A stretch of 42,881 bases of DNA from Candidatus Thermoplasmatota archaeon. Its GTDB lineage: Archaea > Thermoplasmatota > SW-10-69-26 > JACQPN01 > JAJPHT01. A program made the translations under genes and the position numbers. Where the stretch lies: the NCBI GenBank assembly GCA_035540375.1, contig DATLGO010000100.1, positions 1 through 42,881 of the forward strand. Direction: 5' to 3'. Shown here piece after piece: positions 1 through 10,674 of this stretch; the stretch's first letter is position 1; every line of letters begins with the position of its first letter. The notes below the pieces were generated by a model. It ran no database searches. It was given only the letters and a program-made list of their open reading frames with translations, and was not told where the DNA came from.

Positions 1-157
1 GGGGAAGGGGGGCGGGGCAACGGTCGGAGGAAGGGGCCCGGAGGCGGATCCTTGAGCCGCGTTCCGCCGACCGACACGAAAGCGCTACGCGAATCGGGCC
101 GGGGCCGAAGGGCCCCAGGGGACGCCGCTCGGGACGGGTCCGGCCCGCAAACGTCGA
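1..157. other. Non-coding start of window, downstream of sufD
   Basis: No convincing gene is seen here. It lies beyond the stop codon of sufD, which is on the minus strand. A short GC hairpin (arms 101-106 and 111-116, loop gaag) lies about 40 nt past the sufD stop. It has no T run, so a role as transcript end is only a guess. Confidence 0.4.
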
Positions 158-1488
158 TCAGGCTTCGCGCGCCTCGCGGTCGAGCCAGCCCGCGACGAGC
201 GCCTCGACGCGCTCGCGGACCGCCGGGTGCTTGATGCGCGCGAGCACGTCGCCCGCGAACGCGCGAACGAGGATCGCGCGCGCCTCGCCCTCCGGGATGC
301 CGCGGGCGCGGAGGTAGAACAGCGCATCGGCGCTGATCTGCCCCGTCGTGGACCCGTGCGTGCACTTGACGTCGTCCGCATAGATCTCGAGCTGGGGCGT
401 CGAGTCAATGAGCGCGTCTTTCGACAGGATCAGGTTCTTGTTGGTCTGCTTCGCGTCGGTCTTCTGGGCGTCCGGCCGCACGATGATGCGCCCGAGGAAG
501 ACGCCGCGCGCGTGGCCGGTCGCGACGCCCTTGTAGAACTCGCGGCTTCCGCAGTGGGGCTTCGCGTGGTCGATGAGTGTATGGTTGTCGACGTGCTGCC
601 GACCCGTGACGAGGAAGAGGCCGTCCAGCTCCGCGTACGCGCCTTCGCCGTCGAGGACGTTCACGAGATTGTGCCGCGCGAGCGATGCGCCGATCGAGAC
701 GGAGTTCGTCGTGACCGTGCTCGAGCGGCCCTGGCGGACCGCGGTGCGCGCGACGTGCGTCGCGGCGTCCGATTCGCGCTGCACGCGAAGATGCTCCACG
801 ACCGCGTTCTCGCGGGCAAGGATCTCGGTGACCGCGGTCGAGAGGTACGCGCCCGCGGGGCCTGCGTGCGTCTCGACGACGCTCGCCTGGCTCGAAGCCT
901 CGGCGACGACGAACACCCGCGAGGCGACGAATGCGCGCTCCGCGCCCGTCTGGTAGTGGACGACGTGGATGGGCCGCTCGGCGACGGCGCCGCGCGCGAC
1001 GCGGACCACGACGCCGTCGGCGAAGAACGCCGTGTTGAGCGCTTCGAAAGCGTCGTCCTCGTCGACCGGCTCGGAGCCGAGAAGGCCCTCGAGCGACTTC
1101 GGGTCCTTCGCGAGGACCGAGGAGAGCGACTCGACGGTGACGCCCGCGGGAAGCCGCGAGACGTCGGAAAGGGTGGGCGCGTGGCGGCCGTCCACGAGGA
1201 CGATGCGCGCGCCCTCGTCGGCGCCCGGGAACAGGTACGGCGCGAGCGCTCCGTGGTCGGCGCGCGCGGGGCCCGCCGGCGTCCACGCCGTCTTCGCGAC
1301 CGCGGAGACGTCCGTGTACTTCCACGCCTCGACCTTGGTGGTGGGAAAGCCCTTCGCGAGGAATCGGGCGAGGGCGGCCTGGCGGAGCTTCGCGACCCAG
1401 GCGACCTTCGCGCCGGGAAGCGCGGCCTCGAGCGCGCGGAAGCGCTCGGCCCAGAAGTCGGTCTTCGTGACGGCCTGCGACATGGCGA

Positions 1489-1492
<4 letters not shown>
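158..1492 (-). CDS. sufD: Fe-S cluster assembly protein SufD
   Basis: SufD is the catalytically minor partner of SufB in the SufBCD scaffold that builds iron-sulfur clusters in the cytoplasm. The 444-residue product has the SufBD beta-helix core. Near its C-terminus is the conserved CTHGSTTGQ segment, with Cys377 and His379; the His matches the residue implicated in cluster building in Escherichia coli SufD. The start is a GTG at 1492 that overlaps the sufC stop (GTGA); an ATG four codons in (1483) is an alternative. It is the last gene of the Rrf2-sufB-sufC-sufD unit. No sufS or sufE is in the window, so the cysteine sulfur donor must be encoded elsewhere. Confidence 0.95.
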
Positions 1493-2247
<755 letters not shown>

Positions 2248-2268
2248 GGTCATGAAAGTCACATCCGC

Positions 2269-3713
<1,445 letters not shown>

Positions 3714-3717
<4 letters not shown>

Positions 3718-4199
3718 GGGCGGGTCCTCCGGGGTTCGGGAGAGGCGGCGATCGGGTGCGCGGCGAGACCGCCGAGCGCCACGAAGCGCGGGCCGCTCGG
3801 GGCGGCCATGTCGGCGAGCGTGACGGATTCGAACGCGCCGCGGATGGCGTCGTTCAACGCCTGCCACTTGCTGTGCGCGGGGCACGCATCCTCGAAGTCG
3901 CAGCGGCCGGCGCCTTCCGTGCAGAGCGTGAGCGCGATCGGGCCGTCGAGCGCCGTCACGATGTCCGCGACGGTCGTTTCGCGCGCCGCGCGGGCGAGGC
4001 CGTAACCGCCCGCGACGCCGCGGTGCGAGGTCAGGATGCCGGCGCGCGCGAGGGCCTTGAGGAGCTTGCTCACGGTGGGCAGCGGAAGCTCGGTCTCGCT
4101 CGCGAGGTCGCGCGCCGTGTGCATCGGGCGCCCGGGGTGGGCGGCGATGTGGACCAGCAGCATCAGGCCGTAGTCCGTGAGGCGCGAGACGCGGATCAT
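3714..4199 (-). CDS. Rrf2-family regulator of the suf operon
   Basis: This is a 161-residue winged-helix repressor of the Rrf2 family (relatives IscR, SufR). The DNA-binding part is residues 2-68 ([11 protein letters not shown], then [16 protein letters not shown] and the wing [12 protein letters not shown]). Three cysteines (93, 100, 106; spacing C-x6-C-x5-C) form the expected Fe-S sensing site, so it probably senses cluster supply. Its stop overlaps the sufB start, so it is the first gene of the suf operon and likely autoregulates it. The N-terminus resembles the proteobacterial SUF-system regulator subfamily more than typical archaeal regulators, which hints at transfer from bacteria; that is from memory of family consensus, not a search. 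Residues 132-161 look like a non-conserved tail. Confidence 0.92.
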
Positions 4200-4210
4200 G
4201 CAGCTCTCCA

Positions 4211-4239
4211 AATGGGACAAAAGCGGTCCAGTATAAAAA
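4211..4239 (-). promoter_or_regulatory. TATA box and candidate operator of the Rrf2-suf operon
   Basis: On the minus strand a TTTTTATA box (4232-4239) lies about 36 nt upstream of the Rrf2 ATG. Directly downstream, 4213-4230 carries an imperfect inverted repeat (TGGGAC, 7 nt, GTCCA). A repressor bound there would block the transcription start, fitting autorepression by the Rrf2 protein. A weak GGAG follows at 4206-4209. The TATA box is clear; the operator is inferred. Confidence 0.6.
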
Positions 4240-4297
4240 GGCTCAGCCATTACAGGCTTCCGAACGCGGAATCTCGCTGGAATCGCGTTAGCACGTG

Positions 4298-5224
4298 TCA
4301 GGCTCGCCCGCCCGGCGCGGGCGCCGCGGCGGCGGGTGCCGGGCGGGGCCTGGAAAGCGCCCCCAGCCACACGCCGGCGAGCGTCACCGCGCCCCCGAGC
4401 GCGAGCGCCGGGGTGAGCGGCTCGCCCGTGAGCGCCGCGGCGACGGTCACGGTCACGAGCGGCATGAGCACGGCCGTGTAGCTCACCGCGGACGCGGACC
4501 AGCGGGCGAGGATCCAGACGAGCAGCCCGAAGCCAATGATCGAGGACGTGACGAGCCACGCGAGGACGCCCCACGTCAAGGGCAGCGCGGGGAACACGAT
4601 CGGCTCGCGCGCGACGAGCGAGAGCGCGAGGAGCGAGACGGCGCCGATGGGCATCGCGACCGCGTTGGCGGCGAGCGGATGCATGCGCGGCGCGCGCTTG
4701 AGGAGCACGGTGGCGAGGGCCCCCGCGGCCGCCCCCGCGAGCACGGCGAGGAGCGACGCGAGCGGCACCTCCGTCGTGAGCTGCTCGCGGAAGACGAGGG
4801 CGATCCCAGCGACCGCGAGGAGGCCGCCCGCGACGCCGCGGCCCGTGAGACGCTCGAGCCCGAAGGCCGCCGCGATGACGAGAGTAAGGAGCGGCATCGT
4901 CGCGAACGCGACGGACGCGACGCCTGCGGGCGCCGCGAGGAGGGCGTAGTAAAGGAAGGCGTACGACGCGCCGAAGGAGAGGAGGCCGAACCAGCCGGCC
5001 GCCCGGAGCCCGGAGCCCGAGGGGAGCGGCACGCGCCGGAGGCGGACGAGGGCAAGAAGGATCGCCCCCGCGATGAAAAACCGAAGCGCCGCGCCCCAGA
5101 AGGGGGCGAGCTCGCGGTTGCTCACGCGGACCGCCACGAAATTCACGCCGAGGAACACGACCACCGCCGCGAAAGCCGCGACGATGAGGGCGGTCGGCGT
5201 CGCGCGGGGGGAGGCGTCGTGCAT
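4298..5224 (-). CDS. EamA/DMT-family transporter
   Basis: This 308-residue membrane protein of the drug/metabolite transporter superfamily has about ten hydrophobic helices in two EamA repeats (roughly residues 10-145 and 155-290). Family members export amino acids, nucleotides or other small metabolites; the substrate cannot be read from sequence. The ATG at 5224 was chosen because a GGGG-type ribosome-binding sequence lies just upstream and the frame before it lacks membrane character. The N-terminus MHDASPRATPTAL precedes the first helix. The tail is Pro/Ala-rich. The next gene upstream, on the same strand, ends 37 bp away, so co-transcription with the HxlR-like gene is possible. Confidence 0.88.
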   Translation of the reverse strand: MHDASPRATPTALIVAAFAAVVVFLGVNFVAVRVSNRELAPFWGAALRFFIAGAILLALVRLRRVPLPSGSGLRAAGWFGLLSFGASYAFLYYALLAAPAGVASVAFATMPLLTLVIAAAFGLERLTGRGVAGGLLAVAGIALVFREQLTTEVPLASLLAVLAGAAAGALATVLLKRAPRMHPLAANAVAMPIGAVSLLALSLVAREPIVFPALPLTWGVLAWLVTSSIIGFGLLVWILARWSASAVSYTAVLMPLVTVTVAAALTGEPLTPALALGGAVTLAGVWLGALSRPRPAPAAAAPAPGGRA

Positions 5225-5261
5225 GCCCCTGCATCGTCGCGGGGACGGATAAGGCAGGAAG

Positions 5262-6104
5262 TCAGGCTGCGTGGAGCGACGCGAGGAGCGGGATCGGGAG
5301 CCCCATCGCCACGTCGAACCGGCCCTCGGCGGTGATGGCGTAGGCGCCCCCCGTCCGCTCGACGGCGCGCAGGCGCGAAAGTTCCGAGAGCGCGCGCGTG
5401 AGCGCCTCGTCGCCGGCGCCCAAGCGCGCGCGGATCCCGGTGAAGCGCAACGGTCCCGCGAAGGCGAGAGCGGCGAGCGTCTCCCCGTGCCATCGACGCA
5501 CGCACGTCTTTGCGAACCGCCGCGCCGTCGCGAGCCCGTCCTCGAGCCCTGCGGGCGGGGCGCGCGCCCCGTGTTCGCGGGCGAATCGGGCGGTGCAGGC
5601 GACGAAACGACGCAGGGCGCGCGCGGATCCGAGGCCGGCGACGGGCGCGGGGGCGCGAACCGCGCTCGACGCGCCCGCGAGGAGACGCGCATGCTCGGAT
5701 TTCGCGATCACGAGCGCGTACGTCGCGCACGCGAGGCGCTCGCCGCGCGGCGTGAGGCCGAGACGCACGCGCCGCGCGGGCCCCGGGAGACGCTCGCGCT
5801 CGAGGAGGCCGTGGAGCGCGAGGTCGTCGAGCTTCGATGCGAGGCTCTCGCCCGCGAGTCCGCCGAGCGCGCGGCGCAGGTCGTTGAAGCCCATCGGGCC
5901 GCGCGCTCCCAGGACAAGGAGCGATTCCAGCACCCATCGGCGGTAGACGAACCGCGCGCCGCGACCCGCGACCGCCGGGTCGGGCCCGCCCGGGGCGCCG
6001 AGGCGCGCCGCGAGCGTCGCGCCCGCGTCGGCGGCCTCGCCGAGGAGCGCCGCGCCCTTGGCGTCGAGCGGCGCGACCGACCGGGTCGAAAGGACGAGAC
6101 CCAC
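5262..6104 (-). CDS. Protein with two HxlR-like winged helices
   Basis: The 280-residue product appears to carry two winged-helix domains. Residues 50-125 (YRRWVLESLLVLGARGPMGF ... LTPRGERLA) match the HxlR/MarR-like pattern closely. Residues 202-265 (VRRWHGETLAALAFAGPLRF ... AITAEGRFDVA) repeat the same arrangement in a more diverged form. HxlR proteins normally act as dimers, so this may be a single-chain pseudo-dimer. The GTG at 6104 is favoured because GAGAGGC lies just before it and a TATA-like ATTTAA sits near 6150; the upstream extension is low-complexity Arg/Ser. The ligand and targets are unknown. Confidence 0.75.
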   Translation of the reverse strand: MGLVLSTRSVAPLDAKGAALLGEAADAGATLAARLGAPGGPDPAVAGRGARFVYRRWVLESLLVLGARGPMGFNDLRRALGGLAGESLASKLDDLALHGLLERERLPGPARRVRLGLTPRGERLACATYALVIAKSEHARLLAGASSAVRAPAPVAGLGSARALRRFVACTARFAREHGARAPPAGLEDGLATARRFAKTCVRRWHGETLAALAFAGPLRFTGIRARLGAGDEALTRALSELSRLRAVERTGGAYAITAEGRFDVAMGLPIPLLASLHAA

Positions 6105-6145
6105 GCCTCTCGAGAGGGGGGCGGCGGGATCAACGTTCGCTTCAG

Positions 6146-6155
6146 GGTTAAATCC
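6146..6155. promoter_or_regulatory. Shared divergent TATA element
   Basis: ggttaaatcc reads as a TATA-like box on both strands. On the plus strand its centre is 27 nt before the GTG at 6178. On the minus strand it is about 46 nt before the GTG at 6104. One element could therefore serve both divergent genes, coupling their expression. Confidence 0.45.
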
Positions 6156-6177
6156 GGGGCGCGCCCTTGGGAGGCCC

Positions 6178-6603
6178 GTGCCCGAGCCACGTCGCCGGCT
6201 CACCCCCGAGGAGCGCCGCGAGAAGGAGGAGGAGGCGAAGCGCCTGCGCGAGCGCCGCGAGCGCGAGCTCGCGGGCGTCACGACGCCGTCCTACGCCCCG
6301 GACGCCCCCCGGCGCGCCCCGGGCGCCGCGCCGCCCGCGACCGTCGCGACGCGCGATCCGCGCAAAGCCGCCGCGGAATCGCGCGCCGCGAAGCGCGAGG
6401 AGGAGAAGGCGCTTCGCGAGCGGCGCGAGCGTGAACTCATCAAGGCGAAGTCGCTCGAGCGGGCGCGCGGCGTCATGCACCGCGACGACCCGTGGTCGCG
6501 CGCGGAGGCCCCTCCGCTCAGCGCCCGCTTGAAGGAGCTCTTCGGCGACGAGCCGATCGAGCCCGGGCGTCAACGCGGCCCCGCTCGCCGGCACAAACCC
6601 TGA
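6178..6603 (+). CDS. Highly charged coiled-coil protein, unknown function
   Basis: The 141-residue protein is dominated by Arg/Glu/Lys helices. Residues 10-35 (EERREKEEEAKRLRERRER) and 75-100 (REEEKALRERRERELIKAKS) are related charged segments, probably coiled coils. The C-terminus is shorter and less charged (SARLKELFGDEPIEP). No catalytic motif or membrane segment is seen. The GTG start at 6178 is inferred from a TATA-like box centred 27 nt upstream (leaderless), and from the unlikely composition of the frame before it. It is convergent with the secreted-protein gene at 6674. A nucleic-acid or ribosome-associated role is conceivable but unsupported. Confidence 0.6.
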   Translation: MPEPRRRLTPEERREKEEEAKRLRERRERELAGVTTPSYAPDAPRRAPGAAPPATVATRDPRKAAAESRAAKREEEKALRERRERELIKAKSLERARGVMHRDDPWSRAEAPPLSARLKELFGDEPIEPGRQRGPARRHKP

Positions 6604-6673
6604 ACACGGAGGCCAGGCGCGGGCGGCCACGACTCGCACGCCGTCTGGCGAAGGCTTCAGCCCGCCCGTCGCG

Positions 6674-8221
6674 TCAGCTGCTCTCGTCTGGGTCCCACAG
6701 GCTTTCGCAGTCGGGGTCGAGGGGCCAGTCCGGGTAGATGTCGCCATCGTTGTTGTAGCCGTCCCAGCATTCGGGATCGGGGCTTTCGCTCCCGCTCTCC
6801 CAGCATCCGCCGTCCACGATGTCGATGCGACCGTCGCCGTCGTTGTCGCGGAGGTCGTCGCAGGGGTTGGAGTTCTGACCGTCTTCTTCTGTGACGAAGC
6901 GATATTCCGACGAACCGGTTCCGGCGCTTCGCCACTCGACACGACCCGAGAGTGGATGGACCGACGCTCCATGGACGTGCCACGTGTCGGCGATGCCGGA
7001 CGGGGTCGGCGCGTAGCTCACGTCGCCTTCTTTGGTGGCGTGGTTCACGGAGCATACGTGTCGGTAGGGTGTGAGTTCGAACGTTCCCGTCCGAACGTCG
7101 GCTTCCCGGCCTTCGGCGGCGGCGAGAGCCGCGCGATCCGCGTGCTCGGCGCAGGCGACCATTTTTCCTTCGTAATACGAGAACGGCCTCATGGGGAGGC
7201 CGTAGGAGGCGGTCCCCTTCCAGACGACGAAGGGCAGCGCGCCGGGGGCGGCCGCCTTGTGGATCAAGGCGCTTCGCCCTTCGTGGCCGACGGCGTAGAC
7301 GAGCGACCAGGAAAAGACGGTATCATGGCCCGTTCGGGTCGGCTCCATGAATTCGCGGGCGAACACCGGGTCCTCAACGTCGTAGGTCGCCTTGACGAGG
7401 TAGGCTTCGGGGTTTGCCTCCATCCACGTCGCGAACGTCGCCCGGAAGGCGGCGACGGCCTCTTGCAACGTGAAACCCGCACGCATCGGCTCAGCGGGGC
7501 CGTCGCGCGTCAGGGGGACCCACGTCGCGTCCACGTGGACGGCGGGGAAGGGTTGGGCAGGATTCTTCGGGGCGAGTCGCGGGGCGTCGGGGTCCCCGCC
7601 GACCGAGGTGAGAAGCCGGAGATATTGGCCGAACCAGAGACCGCGCGAAGGCACGGGATGCTCACCATCGTACCAGAACGTGTGACGGGACGTAACCCCC
7701 CAAAGCTCGTGTTCAACCTCGACGCGGAAGAGGCGTTTCCCCTCGACGTCCTCCCATCCAACGGCCACGTAACGGCCGTTCCATTCGTGGCCCGGCGTGG
7801 TCGAGACGATGTCCCCGGGGGCGATCGTCTTCCCCATGAGGCCCAGCGTGATGTGACCGTGTCGCACGTAGGCGAGTCCTTCGACGTCGGTGGCGCGTCG
7901 GTCGCGGAAGTGGGATATGTCCCTCGAATTTTGGTTATCCGTCTGGACGACCGTGGCCACCGAGACGGCGTGGTGGAGCGAAACGAAGGCCGGGGGCAGG
8001 TGGCTCAGATCCAAGGCCACGACTTCACGGCGGACGCCCCACGCATCTTCGAGTTCGAGGATTTCGTCGCCCCAAGCCCAGGTGTGGGGACCCACGACGT
8101 GCACTTGACCCGCCCTCGGATAGGGGATCGTGATCCCGTCCTCGTTCGAACCGGCCGCGACGCCGATCACGTTCGAGAAAGCGATGAGGCCCGCCATGGC
8201 GACGAGTCCGAGCTTCGGCAT
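6674..8221 (-). CDS. Secreted protein with Asp-rich calcium-binding-like C-terminus
   Basis: The 515-residue product starts with a signal peptide (MPKLGLVAMAGLIAFSNVIGVAAG, about residues 1-24). The central 400 residues are not recognised. The last 64 residues (452-515) carry DNDGDGRID, GGC, PDPEC, NNDGD and DPDC motifs, a repeated C-x-D-G/N-N-D-G-D pattern known from exported proteins and resembling thrombospondin type 3 calcium-binding loops. The ATG at 8221 was chosen over the TTG at 8233 because CAGGGGG precedes it and the signal peptide then begins normally. Likely exported and stabilised by calcium; function unknown. Confidence 0.8.
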   Translation of the reverse strand: MPKLGLVAMAGLIAFSNVIGVAAGSNEDGITIPYPRAGQVHVVGPHTWAWGDEILELEDAWGVRREVVALDLSHLPPAFVSLHHAVSVATVVQTDNQNSRDISHFRDRRATDVEGLAYVRHGHITLGLMGKTIAPGDIVSTTPGHEWNGRYVAVGWEDVEGKRLFRVEVEHELWGVTSRHTFWYDGEHPVPSRGLWFGQYLRLLTSVGGDPDAPRLAPKNPAQPFPAVHVDATWVPLTRDGPAEPMRAGFTLQEAVAAFRATFATWMEANPEAYLVKATYDVEDPVFAREFMEPTRTGHDTVFSWSLVYAVGHEGRSALIHKAAAPGALPFVVWKGTASYGLPMRPFSYYEGKMVACAEHADRAALAAAEGREADVRTGTFELTPYRHVCSVNHATKEGDVSYAPTPSGIADTWHVHGASVHPLSGRVEWRSAGTGSSEYRFVTEEDGQNSNPCDDLRDNDGDGRIDIVDGGCWESGSESPDPECWDGYNNDGDIYPDWPLDPDCESLWDPDESS

Positions 8222-8305
8222 GGCCCCCTGCAAGAGTCGGGGCCTTCATGACAGTATCACTCCGATGAACCCGACCTCTCGCTTCCGATCCGTACGGGGC
8301 AGGTC

Positions 8306-8896
8306 TCAGAGGCCATCCTTCAGGACGAGGAGGTCCGCCTCGACGAGCGCGATCCCGGAGGCGACGTGATGCGTCTCCCAGAGCCCGCTCTCGCGCACGG
8401 CCTTCGCGCCCGAGGCCAGGCCGCGCCAGACGGGCGACGGTCGCACCCGGGCGAGCGCGAGCGTGCGCGTCGCGCGCGCGGCGAGCTGCCGGCGCATCTC
8501 CGGGCTGTCGACGACGAGCGTCCTGAACGCGACGCGCTCGCGCATCCACGTCGACACCTCGGCTTCGAGGTCCGCGGTCGCGGCGTCTTCGCCGGGCCGC
8601 GCCCACCGCTCCGCGAGCGCCTTGTCGCCGCGGCCGCGCGCGAGGGCGTCGCCGACGAGCCGGCGGAAGGCCCACCGGTCGCGCATCCCCGCGTAGGCGC
8701 CGAGCACGACGTCCGCGACGGCGCCGCGGGGCGACGAGGCCTCGACGCGGACGATGCGGGGCGCGCCATCCGCGAGCGTCTCCCCGGCCTCGTACGCGAA
8801 CGCCAAGCCTGGAAACGCGAGCGCCTCCCGCGCGGCGTCGGGCCCGTGGACCGGCGCCCGGGCGAGGAGCGCGTGCAGGCGCGGCGCGAAGTTCAC
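8306..8896 (-). CDS. Unknown soluble protein
   Basis: The 196-residue protein has no motif I recognise. It looks globular and mixed alpha/beta, with Arg-rich helices (MRDRWAFRRLVGDALARG; MRRQLAARATRTLALARV) and no membrane segment or signal peptide. The open frame runs further upstream, but that part is Ser/Arg/Pro low complexity. The GTG at 8896 (NFAPRLHALLARAP) gives a sensible N-terminus 37 bp after the upstream membrane-protein gene. The two probably share a transcript. Confidence 0.6.
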   Translation of the reverse strand: MNFAPRLHALLARAPVHGPDAAREALAFPGLAFAYEAGETLADGAPRIVRVEASSPRGAVADVVLGAYAGMRDRWAFRRLVGDALARGRGDKALAERWARPGEDAATADLEAEVSTWMRERVAFRTLVVDSPEMRRQLAARATRTLALARVRPSPVWRGLASGAKAVRESGLWETHHVASGIALVEADLLVLKDGL

Positions 8897-8933
8897 GCGG
8901 CGGGAGCGTCCCGTCCGCTCTTGGGGCTGCCGG

Positions 8934-9278
8934 TCACGGCCGCCAGGCGAAGCCCGCCTTCGCCGCCCACGACGGGAGCACGGAAGCGACGGCGACGGCG
9001 GCGGAGAGCGCGACGGCGGCGTCGCCGGCCCTCGCCGCGACGAAGACGAGCGGCTGCAGGACGCCGAGGACGACGGCGAGCGTCGGGACGAAGCTCGCGC
9101 GCGACTCGAGGAGACGACCCGCGCCCCAGGCCTCAAGCGCGGAGAGGATGCCGGCCCACACGAAAAGCAGCTCGAAAAAACCGGGGCGGCCGCTGACGAC
9201 GACGTAGACGACGGCGAGGTTGAGGAGCGAGGCGGCCACGAGCGCGAGGGCGGGCTTCGAGGGCGTCCGGACGCGCAC
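8934..9278 (-). CDS. Small four-helix membrane protein, unknown
   Basis: The 114-residue product is almost entirely hydrophobic, with four probable transmembrane helices (about residues 8-28, 34-54, 62-82 and 86-106). The N-terminus is positively charged (MRVRTPSKP), suggesting it is cytoplasmic. No family is recognised. The start is a GTG at 9278. It sits between the oxidoreductase gene upstream and the unknown soluble protein downstream, all on the minus strand. Confidence 0.65.
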   Translation of the reverse strand: MRVRTPSKPALALVAASLLNLAVVYVVVSGRPGFFELLFVWAGILSALEAWGAGRLLESRASFVPTLAVVLGVLQPLVFVAARAGDAAVALSAAVAVASVLPSWAAKAGFAWRP

Positions 9279-9314
9279 GGGGATCCAAGGCCTCCGCTCG
9301 GTTTCAAGCCCGCG

Positions 9315-10577
9315 TCAAGCCGGGTTGACCTTCACGCTCGCGGCGAGGCCCTTGAAGTCGAAATCGGCCTTGAGGAACTCCTGCTTCAGGTTCGTGCAGT
9401 CGATCCGGCCGATGACGATCTTCTTGAGGTGCGGCAGCGCCTTCGCGTCGCCGATGAGCACGGCGCCGATGAGCTTGTTGTCCTTGAACACGAGGCGGCG
9501 GTAGGCGCCCTCGCCCACGACCGCCTCCGTGAACTCGTCGCCCATGATGTTCCCGACGCTCATCACGGGGAATTTGAAGTGCGAGATGGTGTAGGTGTCC
9601 ACGAACTCGAACGGCGTGGGCTCGCCGATGCCGGTCGAGGCCTGGAGCATGTTGAGCGCCGCGACCTCGCCCTGGCGCTTCGCGCTCGCCCACGAGCCGT
9701 TGATGTTGAGGCGGTTGAGGAGCGGATCGAAGTACTGCGCGATGTCGCCCGCGGCCCAGACGTCCGGCACGCTCGTGCGGAGGAACTGGTCGCAGAGGAT
9801 GCCTTCGCCCGTCTTCACGTTCGAGGACGCGACGGGGCGCAGGTTCATGTTGAGGCCGATCGCGACGCCCACGATGTCGGCGGGGTATTCCTTGCCCTTG
9901 TCCGTGACGAGGCCGCGCACGTGGTTGCGGTCGTCGACGCGGAACTCGGTCGGCGTCTCGAAGAAGAGACATTCGACGCCCATGTCCGCGAGCGCCTTCT
10001 CCACGATCTCCGAGCCTTCCTTGTTGATGCCTTCGCGCCACCAGCGGTTGCCCCGCATGATGTACTTCGTGGGCACCTTGTTCTTCGCGAAGATGACGGC
10101 GAGGTCGATGCCGAGGAGACCCGCGCCGATCGCGACGCCGTGCTTCGCCTCCTGGGCCGCGGCGCGGATCGCGCGCGCGTCCGCGAACGTCCAGAAATTG
10201 TAGACGCCGTCGGCCTGCCCGTTCGGGACGGGGTACTTGCGCGGGGTGCCCCCCGTCGCGACGAGGAGCTTCGTGTAGTCGAAGCGGGAGCCGTCCTCGC
10301 AGATGACGACCTTGTTCTTGTCGTCCACCATCGCGACGGTCGTGTACAGGTGCAGGTCGATCCGCCGGTCCGTGTACCACTTCACGTCGTGGATCTTGCA
10401 CTTGTCCTCTTCCTTCTCCCCCTTCGCGTAGTCCTTGATCATCACGCGGTTGTAGAGGGGCTCGCCCTCGTTCGTGATGATGGCGATCTCGGAGTCGGCG
10501 TCGCGGGACCGGAGCGTCTCCGCCGCGGTCGCGCCGGCGATGCCGTCGCCGATGATGAGGTACTTCTCCTTCGCCAT
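9315..10577 (-). CDS. FAD/NAD(P)-dependent oxidoreductase
   Basis: A 420-residue flavoprotein of the pyridine nucleotide-disulfide oxidoreductase superfamily, closest in layout to rubredoxin/ferredoxin reductases and NirB-type N-terminal domains. The FAD site is IIGDGIAGATAAE (8-20), the NAD(P) site VAIGAGLLGIDLA (148-160), and the second FAD contact VWAAGDIAQ (273-281). There is no redox CxxC, so it is not a thioredoxin reductase or disulfide reductase. The ATG at 10577 is supported by a TATA box CCTTTATGG at 10616-10624. The electron partner is unknown; no rubredoxin or ferredoxin gene is adjacent. Confidence 0.9.
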   Translation of the reverse strand: MAKEKYLIIGDGIAGATAAETLRSRDADSEIAIITNEGEPLYNRVMIKDYAKGEKEEDKCKIHDVKWYTDRRIDLHLYTTVAMVDDKNKVVICEDGSRFDYTKLLVATGGTPRKYPVPNGQADGVYNFWTFADARAIRAAAQEAKHGVAIGAGLLGIDLAVIFAKNKVPTKYIMRGNRWWREGINKEGSEIVEKALADMGVECLFFETPTEFRVDDRNHVRGLVTDKGKEYPADIVGVAIGLNMNLRPVASSNVKTGEGILCDQFLRTSVPDVWAAGDIAQYFDPLLNRLNINGSWASAKRQGEVAALNMLQASTGIGEPTPFEFVDTYTISHFKFPVMSVGNIMGDEFTEAVVGEGAYRRLVFKDNKLIGAVLIGDAKALPHLKKIVIGRIDCTNLKQEFLKADFDFKGLAASVKVNPA

Positions 10578-10641
10578 GGGGATCGACCGGGCCGATCGTC
10601 TGACTTGGAGTAAAGCCATAAAGGTTTGGAGGCCGGAAGGC

Positions 10642-10664
10642 GGCGTGGCACGGTGTGCCACGCC
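10642..10664. terminator. 10-bp hairpin after the subtilase gene
   Basis: Perfect inverted repeat: arms 10642-10651 and 10655-10664, 3-nt loop ggt. It lies 11 nt beyond the subtilase stop codon and upstream of the TATA box of the oxidoreductase gene, so on the minus strand it separates the two genes. There is no T run next to it; it could be a processing/stability hairpin or a protein-binding palindrome. Confidence 0.5.
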
Positions 10665-10674
10665 ACGTGGGGCC

